From Bacillota bacterium (lineage in GTDB: Bacteria; Bacillota; Clostridia; Peptostreptococcales; Anaerovoracaceae): a stretch of DNA of 59,450 bases. The stretch covers positions 1 to 59,450 of the forward strand of contig JAFPZZ010000037.1 in assembly GCA_017417045.1 (NCBI GenBank), read 5' to 3'. A program made the translations under genes and the position numbers. Positions 16,512-26,627 of this stretch are shown here, piece after piece; within the stretch, counting starts at the first letter, position 1; each line of letters begins with the position of its first letter. A model generated the notes under the pieces. That model did no database searches, was not told the DNA's origin, and worked only from the letters and a program-made list of their open reading frames with translations.

Positions 16512-17168
16512 TTGAACATTTTCGATCTTATAGGCCCGATAATGGTAGGGCCGTCGAGCTCCCACACCGCGGGAGCCGCGAGGATAGGCCTTGTGGCTAG
16601 GACCATGCTGGGAGAAAAGCCCGTAAAGGCGGAGATACTGCTTCACGGATCCTTCGCAGCTACGGGAAAGGGACACGGAACGGACAGGGCTCTCGTAGCC
16701 GGGCTGCTCGGTATGAAACCCGACGACCTTCGCATACCCGACAGCTTCCGCTTTGCGAGGGAAGAGGGCCTTGAATTCAGCTTCGGCGAGGTCAAGCTCG
16801 ATGAAGCGCACCCCAACAGCGCGCTGCTAAGGCTCACCGGCGAGACGGGAAAGACTCTCGAGATGATAGGCGCCTCCGTCGGGGGCGGCAAGATCGAGGT
16901 CAGAGAGATAAACGGCCTGAAGCTCAGGTTCACGGCCGAGTATCCGACGCTCATAATCCAGAACCACGATAACCCCGGCAGCATAGCCTGGGTATCCAAG
17001 CTGCTCGCGGACGAGAACGTGAATATAGGGACCTTCCAGGTGACCAGGAGCTCGCGCGGCAAGGACGCTATCATGGTGATAGAATGCGACTCGCGCATAA
17101 CGGACGACCTGGTGGAAAAGATAATGCAGAATCCGGACATCATCAGCGCCGGAAAGGTCAATCTCTAA
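16512..17168 (+). CDS. sdaAB: L-serine ammonia-lyase, iron-sulfur-dependent, beta subunit
   Basis: Beta chain of the heterodimeric Fe-S serine dehydratase, which turns serine into pyruvate and ammonia. The N-terminal domain shows GPSSSHTAGAARIG, the conserved serine-phosphate-like loop; the C-terminal 75 residues form an ACT domain (LIIQNHDNPGSIAWV), a likely serine-sensing site. Length 218 aa is normal. The start is TTG 16512, with AAGGA 6 nt upstream. It is followed 12 nt later by the alpha subunit. Regulation may include the structured leader upstream. Confidence 0.94.
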   Translation: MNIFDLIGPIMVGPSSSHTAGAARIGLVARTMLGEKPVKAEILLHGSFAATGKGHGTDRALVAGLLGMKPDDLRIPDSFRFAREEGLEFSFGEVKLDEAHPNSALLRLTGETGKTLEMIGASVGGGKIEVREINGLKLRFTAEYPTLIIQNHDNPGSIAWVSKLLADENVNIGTFQVTRSSRGKDAIMVIECDSRITDDLVEKIMQNPDIISAGKVNL

Positions 17169-17180
17169 GGAGGAAGGCAG

Positions 17181-18056
17181 ATGGCTATTTTTGAATCTAC
17201 GCGCGGCCTCATAGAGGAGACCGAAAAGAGCGGGCTTCCCATATGGGAATACGTGCTCAAGACTTCCTGCGAGGAATCCAATATAAGCGAAGAGCAGTCG
17301 TGGGAGATGATGGGAAAGACCTTCGACGCGATGCTCGAGAGCTACAGGTCCTACGACCAGTTCCAGGTATCCGCCAGCGGGCTCGTGGGCGGAGATGCTG
17401 AGAAGATGAGGGTCGCGAGAAACTCCGGCGATACGATATGCGGCAGCTTCATAGGAAGCGTGATCGCCACGGCGCTGACTGTCAGCGAGTGCAACGCCTG
17501 CATGCACAGGATAGTGGCGGCTCCGACCGCGGGATCCTGCGGCGTGCTGCCGGCCGTGCTGCTGCCCTACGCGCACGTCAAGGATCTGAGCCGCGACGAC
17601 CTCATAAAAGCGCTCTACGTGGCCTCAGGCTTCGGAGCAGTCATAGCGCAGAGGGCTTCGATCTCCGGTGCCGAGGCGGGTTGCCAGGCTGAGATAGGCT
17701 CGGCATCGGCGATGGCCGCCGCGGCCCTCGTGTACCTGCACGGCGGAGATCTCAGGATGATGGAAAATTCGGTAGCTATGGCTCTCAAGAACATGATGGG
17801 CCTGGTCTGCGATCCCGTGGCGGGGCTCGTCGAGGTCCCCTGCGTCAAGAGGAACGTGGCCGGAGCTATGAACGCCCTGGCCTCGGCCGAGATGGCCCTG
17901 GCGGGGATAGAATCCAGGATACCCGCGGACGAGGTCATAGACACCATGAAGGTGGTCGGGTCCATGCTTCCTCCCTCGCTCAGGGAGACCGGAGAGGGCG
18001 GAATAGCCGCGAGCCCGACGGCGCACAGGCTCTTCCCGGACGGACCGAAGATATAG
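17181..18056 (+). CDS. sdaAA: L-serine ammonia-lyase, iron-sulfur-dependent, alpha subunit
   Basis: Catalytic chain carrying the oxygen-sensitive 4Fe-4S cluster. Conserved blocks include SECNACMHRIVAAPTAGSCG, SGAEAGCQAEIGSA and NMMGLVCDPVAGLVEVPC, whose cysteines supply the cluster ligands. The enzyme belongs to strict anaerobes and facultative organisms under low oxygen. At 291 aa it is normal. AAGGAGG precedes the ATG. It forms an operon with sdaAB; the histidine-phosphatase frame begins almost at its stop codon. Confidence 0.94.
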   Translation: MAIFESTRGLIEETEKSGLPIWEYVLKTSCEESNISEEQSWEMMGKTFDAMLESYRSYDQFQVSASGLVGGDAEKMRVARNSGDTICGSFIGSVIATALTVSECNACMHRIVAAPTAGSCGVLPAVLLPYAHVKDLSRDDLIKALYVASGFGAVIAQRASISGAEAGCQAEIGSASAMAAAALVYLHGGDLRMMENSVAMALKNMMGLVCDPVAGLVEVPCVKRNVAGAMNALASAEMALAGIESRIPADEVIDTMKVVGSMLPPSLRETGEGGIAASPTAHRLFPDGPKI

Positions 18057-18080
18057 TTGATATTAGTTTACGAGATAGGC

Positions 18081-18578
18081 ATGAAAGTGACTTTTTACCG
18101 CCATGGACAGAGCATGGCGAACCTGAACGGCATAATACAGGGAAGCTCCGTCGACACCCCGCTCAGCGAGAAGGGAGTTGCGGACGCGCTGAAAGCCTCG
18201 GAGACCGCGAGGAGGGACTTCGACGTCTGCTTCTGCTCGCACCTGATGAGGGCGAGGCAGACCGCGGAGATACTCTTCCCCTACCTTGAGCCAATCGTCG
18301 ACGACAGGATCATAGAGAGGGGACTCGGCGTCTGGGAGGGACAGCCGTACGACGAGAGCCGCAGGCTGCTCGAATACCAGATGACTCCGGAGGGAGGCGA
18401 GGATTTCGAGACCGTAAACGACAGAGTTAGGGATTTCCTCGAGATGCTGAAGCGCGACTATGCGGGCAAAAGGATAGTTTGCGTAAGCCATGCCGGAGCG
18501 ATATGGAGCGCCATGGAGGTCTGCGGGGTCGAGCCGGCCGAGCTTGGTAACGTCGGCTTCGTAGAGCTGGATTATTGA
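18081..18578 (+). CDS. Histidine phosphatase (phosphoglycerate mutase-like) family protein
   Basis: Small phosphatase of 165 aa whose catalytic His lies in YRHGQS at the N-terminus; the second His is in VSHAG near the C-terminus and the acidic donor is in PEGGEDFE. These are the family's core residues. The substrate is not evident; small members act on sugar phosphates, alpha-ribazole phosphate or mononucleotides. ATG 18081 is used because the RHG motif should lie within ten residues of the start; the Shine-Dalgarno is weak, so translation may be coupled to sdaAA, which stops 24 nt upstream. Confidence 0.85.
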   Translation: MKVTFYRHGQSMANLNGIIQGSSVDTPLSEKGVADALKASETARRDFDVCFCSHLMRARQTAEILFPYLEPIVDDRIIERGLGVWEGQPYDESRRLLEYQMTPEGGEDFETVNDRVRDFLEMLKRDYAGKRIVCVSHAGAIWSAMEVCGVEPAELGNVGFVELDY

Positions 18579-18643
18579 TTCGCTGCTCCGGAGCTCGCTG
18601 CACGTAGGCCTCCTCCCGGCCGCGGCGCGGGGATATGAGGTAA

Positions 18644-18656
18644 GTAAATTATTTAC
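18644..18656. promoter_or_regulatory. Palindrome GTAAAT-T-ATTTAC, possible operator
   Basis: Perfect 6+1+6 palindrome in an AT-rich pocket between the histidine phosphatase and pilin-like genes, followed by another ATTTAC half site (18659-18664). It is just upstream of the terminator and could be a repressor site, but no regulator is nearby. Confidence 0.3.
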
Positions 18657-18665
18657 AGTATTTAC

Positions 18666-18708
18666 AATAACATGCTTGAAATACAGCTTCAGGCATGTTA
18701 TTTTATTT
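18666..18708 (+). terminator. Terminator of the sda operon
   Basis: A 15-bp stem (AATAACATGCTTGAA with TTCAGGCATGTTATT, one wobble) with a 7-nt loop is followed by TTATTT. It separates the sda/phosphatase genes from the pilin-like cluster. Confidence 0.85.
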
Positions 18709-18746
18709 GCGTAAATGTTGATCATTGATAAACAGGGGGGAACGAA

Positions 18747-18917
18747 ATGAAGCAATTGATAGTACTCATCAGCACCGTCATACTCGGCATATTCATCGCG
18801 AGCATGATACTTGGTTTTCGCAGCGACGCGAACACGCTCAAGGGCACGGTCGACCAGAAGCTCACCGAGCTCAACGGGATATACAACTCCACGGCCTGCT
18901 CGGAGGTGAGAGCGTGA
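18747..18917 (+). CDS. Small pilin-like membrane protein 1 (56 aa)
   Basis: Translated directly from the sequence. It begins MKQLIVLISTVILGIFIASM, a single N-terminal hydrophobic helix, followed by a short extracytoplasmic part that ends in CSEVRA. AGGGGGG lies 9 nt before the ATG. Its stop overlaps the next start by 4 nt (GTGA). Together with the next three genes it has the shape of minor pseudopilins of Tad/Flp-type systems. No signature motif allows a firm family name. Confidence 0.65.
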   Translation: MKQLIVLISTVILGIFIASMILGFRSDANTLKGTVDQKLTELNGIYNSTACSEVRA

Positions 18918-19078
18918 AGCAGCTGATAATAATGCTCGCCTCGCTGCTGCTCGGGATCATGCTCTTCGATATGATAGCCGGCCCGGGCGAGGGAAGCACC
19001 TACAGCGGGCTCAAGGGTTTTTGGGAGAATGAGATGCGCTACCGCACCATGCAGGACTATGGGGCAGGGCGGCCATGA
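18914..19078 (+). CDS. Small pilin-like membrane protein 2 (54 aa)
   Basis: Starts with GTG 18914 inside the previous stop. The N-terminus MKQLIIMLASLLLGIMLFDM repeats the first protein's start, suggesting duplication. One N-terminal membrane helix is followed by a short, Gly- and aromatic-rich tail. It overlaps the next gene by 4 nt (ATGA). Role inferred from the cluster only. Confidence 0.62.
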   Translation: MKQLIIMLASLLLGIMLFDMIAGPGEGSTYSGLKGFWENEMRYRTMQDYGAGRP

Positions 19079-19485
19079 AGCAGTTCATAGTGCTTATGGC
19101 GGTGCTCCCGCTCATGCTCGTCTTCTTCGCCCAGTTCACGCTCGACCAGATCAATTCAAGCAGGATAGGCATACTGACGGACTTTGTATACCTCTCGAAG
19201 GAGGAGGCCAGGCAGGACGGCTGTTTCACGGCTTCTAACCTCGCTTCGCTAAGGAGCCGCATATCGAACGCCCTAGGCATAGACGAGGGCGATATAGAGA
19301 TCGAGGCGACCGAGAGCGTCCAGTACAGGGTGCTCTCCGGCAGCGGAGGCAGAGGCCTTGTCCATATAAAGCTCAGGGTGCCCATAGGGCAGGTCATGGC
19401 AGGGCGAAGCCTGTTCGGGATAAGGCAGGACAACACGTACTACTATACCGTCGAGAGCTACGGGGCCAGCGAGAGGCTGAGATGA
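19075..19485 (+). CDS. Pilin-like membrane protein 3 (TadE-like pseudopilin candidate)
   Basis: 136 aa: again MKQFIVLMAVLPLMLVFFAQ at the N-terminus, then a soluble domain of mixed strands (ARQDGCFTASNLASLRSRI, IEIEATESVQYRV). The single N-terminal helix with a positively charged cap and an extracytoplasmic body resembles TadE-type minor pilins. It has no prepilin-peptidase site of the classic type-IVa form. It overlaps both neighbours by 4 nt. Confidence 0.62.
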   Translation: MKQFIVLMAVLPLMLVFFAQFTLDQINSSRIGILTDFVYLSKEEARQDGCFTASNLASLRSRISNALGIDEGDIEIEATESVQYRVLSGSGGRGLVHIKLRVPIGQVMAGRSLFGIRQDNTYYYTVESYGASERLR

Positions 19486-19958
19486 AGGTCTTCGTCGTAT
19501 TTCTGGCTTTCATGATGGTCTTCGTGAGCTTCATGTGCTACAGCTCTGACATGGCGCGCTACGCCGACATGCAGCGCATGCTCAAGCTCGCGGCGGAGGA
19601 CTGCGCTGCGGCGGGAGCCCTTGCGTCGGATCCTGAAGCCTACGGCAGGGGCAAGCTTGCAATAGACGAGGATGAGGCCATCGGCATGGGCTTCGAGGTG
19701 ATGGACGCGGCGGCCCTGATGCCGCTGTTTCGCAGAGGCACGCTCTCCATGGACATGAAGATATATGACGATGAAAAAGGCTACGAGGGCTGCGAAGCCT
19801 ATGGCCTTGCGCAGGGAATGCCCAGCGTGGTCTGCACGCTCGAATATACCGGAGCGGATATATTCAGGCTGCCCTTTCTGCAGCTAAGGAGCCTGTCCAG
19901 GACGGCGGCTTACAGCTGGGATGACAGGACGAGCGGTATGATAAGGACGAAATTATGA
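19482..19958 (+). CDS. Pilin-like membrane protein 4
   Basis: 158 aa with the N-terminal helix MKVFVVFLAFMMVFVSFMC and an extracytoplasmic domain containing four further cysteines, so disulfides are possible. Last gene of the four-gene overlapping cluster. The organisation predicts stoichiometric production of membrane-anchored pilus components; the Tad motor genes lie near the right end of the window instead of beside it. Confidence 0.62.
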   Translation: MKVFVVFLAFMMVFVSFMCYSSDMARYADMQRMLKLAAEDCAAAGALASDPEAYGRGKLAIDEDEAIGMGFEVMDAAALMPLFRRGTLSMDMKIYDDEKGYEGCEAYGLAQGMPSVVCTLEYTGADIFRLPFLQLRSLSRTAAYSWDDRTSGMIRTKL

Positions 19959-20037
19959 TGTGGCGTGCTGCTCCCCGGATGTGGTATCCTGTAGCAGACG
20001 ATCGCCGGGCCTGTGTACCCGGCAACACGGAGGAAAC

Positions 20038-20976
20038 ATGTTCGAAAACAACGCGTCATACGAAAAGTATCTCGATATAGCTCCCGACGTGCAGGAAGCG
20101 CTGGACGGCGGCATTCCCGTCATCGCGCTTGAAAGCACCATACTCAGTCACGGTATGCCTTATCCCGAAAATCTCGCCTTCGCGGCGGATGTCGAAAAGG
20201 TCATAAGGGATGAGAGCTGCGTTCCCGCCACCATGGCCCTTATAGGGGGCCGTATCAAAGCAGGGCTGACTAAAGAAGAGCTCGAGCTCATGTGCAGGGC
20301 GGAGAACGTCGGCAAGGTGTCCAGGAGGGACTTCGCTATTTACCTGGCCACGGGGAAGAACGGGGCCACGACCGTGGCATCGACCATGATATGCGCCGCT
20401 ATGGCCGGCATAAGGATATTCGCTACCGGAGGCATAGGCGGCGTCCACAGGAACGGCGAGAATACCATGGACATCTCCGCCGACCTGCAGGAGCTCGCGA
20501 ACACGCCCGTCGCCGTCGTATGCGCCGGCGCGAAGCAGATCCTCGACATAGGCCGCACTCTCGAATACCTCGAGACCATGGGCGTGCCCGTGATAGGCAA
20601 CGGCACGAAGGACTTCCCGGCTTTCTTCTGCAGAAAGAGCGGCTACGGCGTCGACTACGCGGCGAAGGATGAGGCGGAGATCGCAGCCATCCTAAATACG
20701 AAGTGGGAGCTCGGCCTCAAGGGAGGCGCGCTCATAGGCAATCCCGTTCCTGAGGAATACGCTCAGGATTTCGGCGAGATGGAGAAGGTCATAGAAAAGG
20801 CCCTGGTGATGGCTGACGAGGCCGGAGTCCACGGCAAGGACATCACGCCTTTCCTTCTGGCGACCATAAAGGATCTGACGGGAGGCGAGTCCTTCAAGTC
20901 CAACGTGCAGCTGGCGCTGAACAACGCACGATGCGCCGCGAGGATAGCGAAGCGCTACGCCGAATTGACCAAATAA
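20038..20976 (+). CDS. psuG: Pseudouridine-5-phosphate glycosidase
   Basis: Splits pseudouridine 5-phosphate into uracil and ribose 5-phosphate, breaking a C-C glycosidic bond. Hallmarks are ALESTILSHGMPYPEN near the N-terminus, GGRIKAGL, KVSRRD, GATTVASTM and FATGGIGGVHR. Length 312 aa is normal. ATG 20038 with GGAGG 5 nt upstream is chosen over a longer TTG frame. The kinase partner, psuK, is 0.7 kb downstream on the opposite strand, an unusual separation for genes often adjacent or fused. Confidence 0.93.
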   Translation: MFENNASYEKYLDIAPDVQEALDGGIPVIALESTILSHGMPYPENLAFAADVEKVIRDESCVPATMALIGGRIKAGLTKEELELMCRAENVGKVSRRDFAIYLATGKNGATTVASTMICAAMAGIRIFATGGIGGVHRNGENTMDISADLQELANTPVAVVCAGAKQILDIGRTLEYLETMGVPVIGNGTKDFPAFFCRKSGYGVDYAAKDEAEIAAILNTKWELGLKGGALIGNPVPEEYAQDFGEMEKVIEKALVMADEAGVHGKDITPFLLATIKDLTGGESFKSNVQLALNNARCAARIAKRYAELTK

Positions 20977-20985
20977 AACGACTAT

Positions 20986-21009
20986 AAAAAAGCCTGCATG
21001 TATGCAGGC
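20986..21009 (-). terminator. Terminator for the minus-strand YkvA/psuK genes
   Basis: Read on the minus strand, GCCTGCAT-AC-ATGCAGGC (21009-20992) is a perfect 8-bp stem followed by T6. The 2-nt centre would open to a 4-nt loop. Confidence 0.65.
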
Positions 21010-21144
21010 GGCACTTTGCCGGAGCGTAGTCGAGACTCTAGGACAGCGTTTTCAGCCTGATATTATGAAGGCTGTAAAACGATGGACGACGAGGCTCAGC
21101 GTGAAGCGCGTAGGCGTGCCGCAGGTATACATGCAGGCTTTTTT
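20986..21144. repeat. Palindromic MITE-like element with 18-bp perfect terminal inverted repeats
   Basis: AAAAAAGCCTGCATGTAT (20986-21003) recurs exactly inverted at 21127-21144, and the match resumes inward (GC GGCAC). The 159-bp unit has further nested complementarity (AGCCT/AGGCT near 21053-21078). It fills the gap between the converging psuG and YkvA-like genes. Each end can also act as a terminator: the left end read on the minus strand is GCCTGCAT-AC-ATGCAGGC followed by TTTTTT. No reading frame is carried. Confidence 0.6.
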
Positions 21145-21201
21145 AATTTTCTTTATCTTAGTTGACGCAGTGATCGTATTCCTGCGCCGCGGTCCTTGTC
21201 C

Positions 21202-21648
21202 TTACGCCTCGGTCACGGGCTCGGCAGTGGTCTCTACCGCAGCGGCGGCGTTCTTTGCGGACCTCCACTCCTCAAAGGCCTTGAGCTCCGGAGCGGAGAA
21301 CTTCACGGCAAGTCCGATCACGGCGATGTCGTCGAGCAGTCCGAGGATGGGGACGTTGTCGGGAATGAGATCCTTCCTGCTCACGAGGTAGAGGAAGGCG
21401 CTTATGAGAGAAGCTACCACCTTCGGGGATACGACGGTGTAGTCCTTGGTGATGTAGCACTTTACCATGTCGATCATGGTGGGGACGTCCTTGACGGTCT
21501 CGGCGAGCTGGGGATACTGCTCGAGCTTCTGATTGATCTGAGCGAGGAGCTGGTTGATCTGATCGTTGTCCTTGAGCATCTCTTCGGCCTTGCCTACTCC
21601 GCTGTCGAGGATCTCCTTTGCCTTATCGAGATTGAATACTGAATCCAT
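21202..21648 (-). CDS. YkvA-like DUF1232 protein
   Basis: 148 aa. An N-terminal amphipathic region is followed by the DUF1232 core: VSPKVVASLISAFLYLVSRKDLIPDNVPILGLLDD, then a hydrophobic helix and a variable Ala-rich tail. The K-D-L-I-P-D and G-x-L-D-D stretches are the family signature. Members are probably membrane-associated; their function is not known. GGAGG lies 7 nt before the ATG. It is 16 nt downstream of psuK on the same strand and is likely co-transcribed. Confidence 0.8.
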   Translation of the reverse strand: MDSVFNLDKAKEILDSGVGKAEEMLKDNDQINQLLAQINQKLEQYPQLAETVKDVPTMIDMVKCYITKDYTVVSPKVVASLISAFLYLVSRKDLIPDNVPILGLLDDIAVIGLAVKFSAPELKAFEEWRSAKNAAAAVETTAEPVTEA

Positions 21649-21664
21649 TTTGTTTCCTCCGTTT

Positions 21665-22606
21665 TCAGTTTCTGTATTTTGATATCGTTTCTTTTATAAG
21701 ATCCGCGCTCATCGCGGGATTTATCGTTTCGCTGCTCGCCAGGGCGAGGCTTCCGCAGGCCAGCGCGCAGTCCGCGCTCTCTTCGGGGCTCATGCCGTGG
21801 ATGGAGCCGTATATCAGCCCCGCCATGAAGGCGTCCCCGCAGCCGTTGGCGTTTACCGCCTTTTCCGATCTTCCGAGCTCTCTGAAGAAGCTCTTTCCGC
21901 TCCTTCCGGCGTAGTAGCAGCCCCTCTCTCCGAGAGATACCGCCACCGCTCCGCAGCCCCTTATCAGGAGCTTGGTGCAGGCTCTTTTTATATCCTCTTC
22001 GCTGGCGCATCTGAGGCCGCTCATGGCTTCGAGCTCTATGAGGTTCGGCTTTATCAGGCTTATCCTGTCCAGGAAGGGGACGAAGCGCAGGGCCTTTGCC
22101 GTGGACACCGTGTCCGCGAACACGGGCCTGCCTTCTGCGAGCTTCAGAGCAGCTTCTATCTGCTTCTCCGTAAGGTTTCCGTCGAGAGCTATGATGTCCG
22201 CGCGGCCGGCTGCCTCTTTTTGAGCGAGTATATGTTCGGGAGGCATGCTCTCGAGCACCTCCATGTCGGAGCCCGCTATTAGCATCTCGCCGTCTTCTCC
22301 AAGCATGCTGACGTAGCAGGAGCTCTTCAGCTCCGGGCTCCGGTACACGCCCGAGCAGTCTATCCCGGCTTTTTCACAGGAGGCGAGTATGCTTCCGGCG
22401 AAGAGGTCCTCTCCAACGGCGCTGATCAGGGAGCAGTCCTCTCCGAGGAGGGAGAGGTTCTCGAGGACGTTCCGCATGACCCCGCCCGGGCTGGTGCTTA
22501 TCTTCGATATATTGGAATCTCCGGGGATGGGCCTTGCCAGGACAGCCACGTGGACGTCCAGATTGGCCCCTCCGATCCCGAGTATACACTTTTTCGAACC
22601 GAACAT
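21665..22606 (-). CDS. psuK: PfkB family sugar kinase, probable pseudouridine kinase
   Basis: Phosphorylates a ribose-type hydroxyl with ATP; with psuG nearby, pseudouridine is the likely substrate. The PfkB signatures are the N-terminal GIGGANLDVHV and the C-terminal NANGCGDAFMAG with the catalytic Asp. The middle part has SPGGVMRNVLENLSLLG, the substrate-binding lid. ATG 22606 is chosen, since AGGAG lies 6 nt upstream; upstream in-frame ATGs at 22621 and 22651 are less well placed. Length 313 aa is normal. It diverges from hrcA. Confidence 0.82.
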   Translation of the reverse strand: MFGSKKCILGIGGANLDVHVAVLARPIPGDSNISKISTSPGGVMRNVLENLSLLGEDCSLISAVGEDLFAGSILASCEKAGIDCSGVYRSPELKSSCYVSMLGEDGEMLIAGSDMEVLESMPPEHILAQKEAAGRADIIALDGNLTEKQIEAALKLAEGRPVFADTVSTAKALRFVPFLDRISLIKPNLIELEAMSGLRCASEEDIKRACTKLLIRGCGAVAVSLGERGCYYAGRSGKSFFRELGRSEKAVNANGCGDAFMAGLIYGSIHGMSPEESADCALACGSLALASSETINPAMSADLIKETISKYRN

Positions 22607-22659
22607 GGGCAACTCCTTCATTTCTTTAATATTATCATAAAAACTACACATAAAAACTG

Positions 22660-22688
22660 TTGACTTTGACCTCCGCCGGCGGTATATT
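22660..22688 (+). promoter_or_regulatory. Sigma-A promoter of the hrcA operon
   Basis: TTGACT (22660-22665), 17-nt spacer, TATATT (22683-22688). The expected start is about 22695, directly before the CIRCE element. Confidence 0.88.
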
Positions 22689-22699
22689 TATCACAGTTA

Positions 22700-22726
22700 T
22701 TAGCACTCTGTCTGTTTGAGTGCTAA
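22700..22726. promoter_or_regulatory. CIRCE operator (HrcA binding site)
   Basis: TTAGCACTC-N9-GAGTGCTAA, a perfect match to the CIRCE consensus, lies at the start of the transcript 25 nt before hrcA. HrcA bound here represses the operon until misfolded protein titrates its GroE-dependent activity. Confidence 0.98.
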
Positions 22727-22750
22727 TAGCAGGAAAGAAAGGAGTGCTGT

Positions 22751-23833
22751 ATGGAACTCAGCGAAAGGAAGCTTCGGATACTCCAGGCGATAATCGGAGA
22801 CTTTATCAGCTCCGCGGAGCCCGTCGGAAGCAGGACTCTTTCAAAGAACCACGACATGGGTCTCAGCCCCGCCACCATCAGAAACGAGATGAGCGACCTT
22901 GAGGATATGGGCTATCTCACCCATCCGCACGCGTCTGCCGGCAGGGTGCCTTCGGATAAGGCTTACAGGCTGTACGTGGACGAGATGATGAAGACCCACG
23001 ACATACCCGAAGAGCTGAAGCAGAGGATCTCAGAGGAGCTCGGCACCGACGCCGCGCCCGACGAGGTCGCGAAGAAGGCTGCGGAGATACTCTCGGATAT
23101 GACGAATATGATATCCTTCGCCATCACTCCGAGCGGAAGGGAGAGCAAGCTGCTCTACGTGAACGTGCTTCCAGTAGCTGACAGGACTGTGGTCATAATG
23201 ATCGTGACCGACGACGGCAAGATCAACAACACCGCGGTAAGGCTCACGACCGACTATACTCCCGAGAATCTGGAGCTCATGTCAAAGGTCATGACGCACA
23301 ACCTGAAGGGCAAGACGGTCAACGACATACTGACCATGAACATGGTGCAGACGCTCGAGACCGATCTAAGGAGCCTCGCAAGCCTCCCTCAGACCGTTAT
23401 ACCGAGCTTCATGCAGACGCTCGAGAAGATGCTCGACAGCAACCTCTATATGGAAGGCTATTCAAAGGTCTTCTCCCTTCCCGAATACAGCGAGACCGAC
23501 AAGGCGAAGGAGATACTCAGCCTCGTCGAAAAGAAGGATCATCTCACCAACGTGCTCGTCAACAGGGACGACGGCCTGGTCATCACGATAGGCGACGAGA
23601 ACTCCGACGACATGAAGGACATGGCGCTGATAACCGCGGACTACAGGGTCAACGGCAAGCTGGTCGGAAAGCTCGGCGTGCTCGGTCCCAAGAGGATGCG
23701 CTACGGGGAGATAAGCTCCGTTATCAAATACCTGACGGACAATATCAACCGCAGCTTCGAGATAACCGGAGACGAGGACGACGCGGATAAGGAAGCCACA
23801 GGCGCTCCCGAAGAAACAGAATTTGAATTATGA
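22751..23833 (+). CDS. hrcA: Heat-inducible transcription repressor HrcA
   Basis: Repressor of class I heat-shock genes. The N-terminal winged helix reads [29 protein letters not shown] and ends in the conserved [34 protein letters not shown] block; the rest is the GAF-like dimer and effector part. 360 aa is normal, with an acidic tail of about 15 residues. A GGAG site precedes the ATG. It overlaps grpE by 4 nt and is the first gene of the operon, so it is autoregulated through CIRCE. Confidence 0.97.
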   Translation: [360 protein letters not shown]

Positions 23834-24549
23834 ACGACATGAATGAGAAAAAGAACGAAGAGCTCATGGAAGAAGAGCTGATGAGCCAGGAGGCCGAAGC
23901 CGAAGCGGCCGAGACCTGTGAAAGCGCGGAAGCAGCGGAATCCTGCGAAAACAGCAGGGCAGAGGCAAGACTCTGTGAAGAGGCCGGGCCTGAACCTACA
24001 GGGACTGCTGATGACAGATCTGACAAGGCCTCCGAAAGCGAACCCACAGAGACCGCCGAAGAAGGGTCCTCAGGGACAGCCGAAGACGAGCCACCCACTG
24101 CGGCCGAAGGCAAGCCCGCCGAGCCCGCGAAGGGCGAGCAGGACGAGGACCTTCAGACCAGGTTTCTGAGGCTCTCTGCGGACTTCCAGAACTACCGCAG
24201 GCGCAGCGAGAACGAGAAAAAGGATATCTACGCCTACGCGAACGAAAAGATAGCGGTACAGCTGCTCGAGGTGCTCGACAATTTCGAGAGGGCGCTCGGA
24301 GCGGGCTGCGGCGACGAGAAGTTCCTGAGCGGAATGGAGCTGATATTCAAGCAGCTTCAGGATCTGCTCGCGAGGAACAATATCGAGGAGATCGACGCGC
24401 TGGGAAAGGAATTCGACCCGAACTACCACAACGCTGTGATGACCGAGGCCTCGGATCAGCCGAGCGGGACGGTCACGAAGGTCTTCCAGAAGGGCTACAC
24501 GCTCAACAAGAAAGTGATAAGGCCGGCCATGGTGGCCGTTGCTGAATAA
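23830..24549 (+). CDS. grpE: Nucleotide exchange factor GrpE with a long acidic N-terminal extension
   Basis: Releases ADP from DnaK. The family core covers about residues 110-239: [20 protein letters not shown] coiled coil, VLDNFERAL, then FDPNYHNAV and the beta domain ending [16 protein letters not shown]. The first 110 residues are a low-complexity Glu/Ala/Pro/Ser/Thr stretch with TAE, GTAEDE and PTE-like repeats; it is longer than usual and likely disordered. The ATG overlaps the hrcA stop (ATGA), so translation is coupled. Confidence 0.96.
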
Positions 24550-24596
24550 TAAACAGTAAAACAGTCAAAGATATCCGAATACGGAGGGAAAATACA

Positions 24597-26534
<1,938 letters not shown>

Positions 26535-26627
26535 GAGGCGTGAGGGCTCTGAGGCGGGAGACTGACAGTCGCCAGCTCTCTGAAAGCTTATTCACCGTAA
26601 TATACATTATGTTAAGGAGCCACTTAT

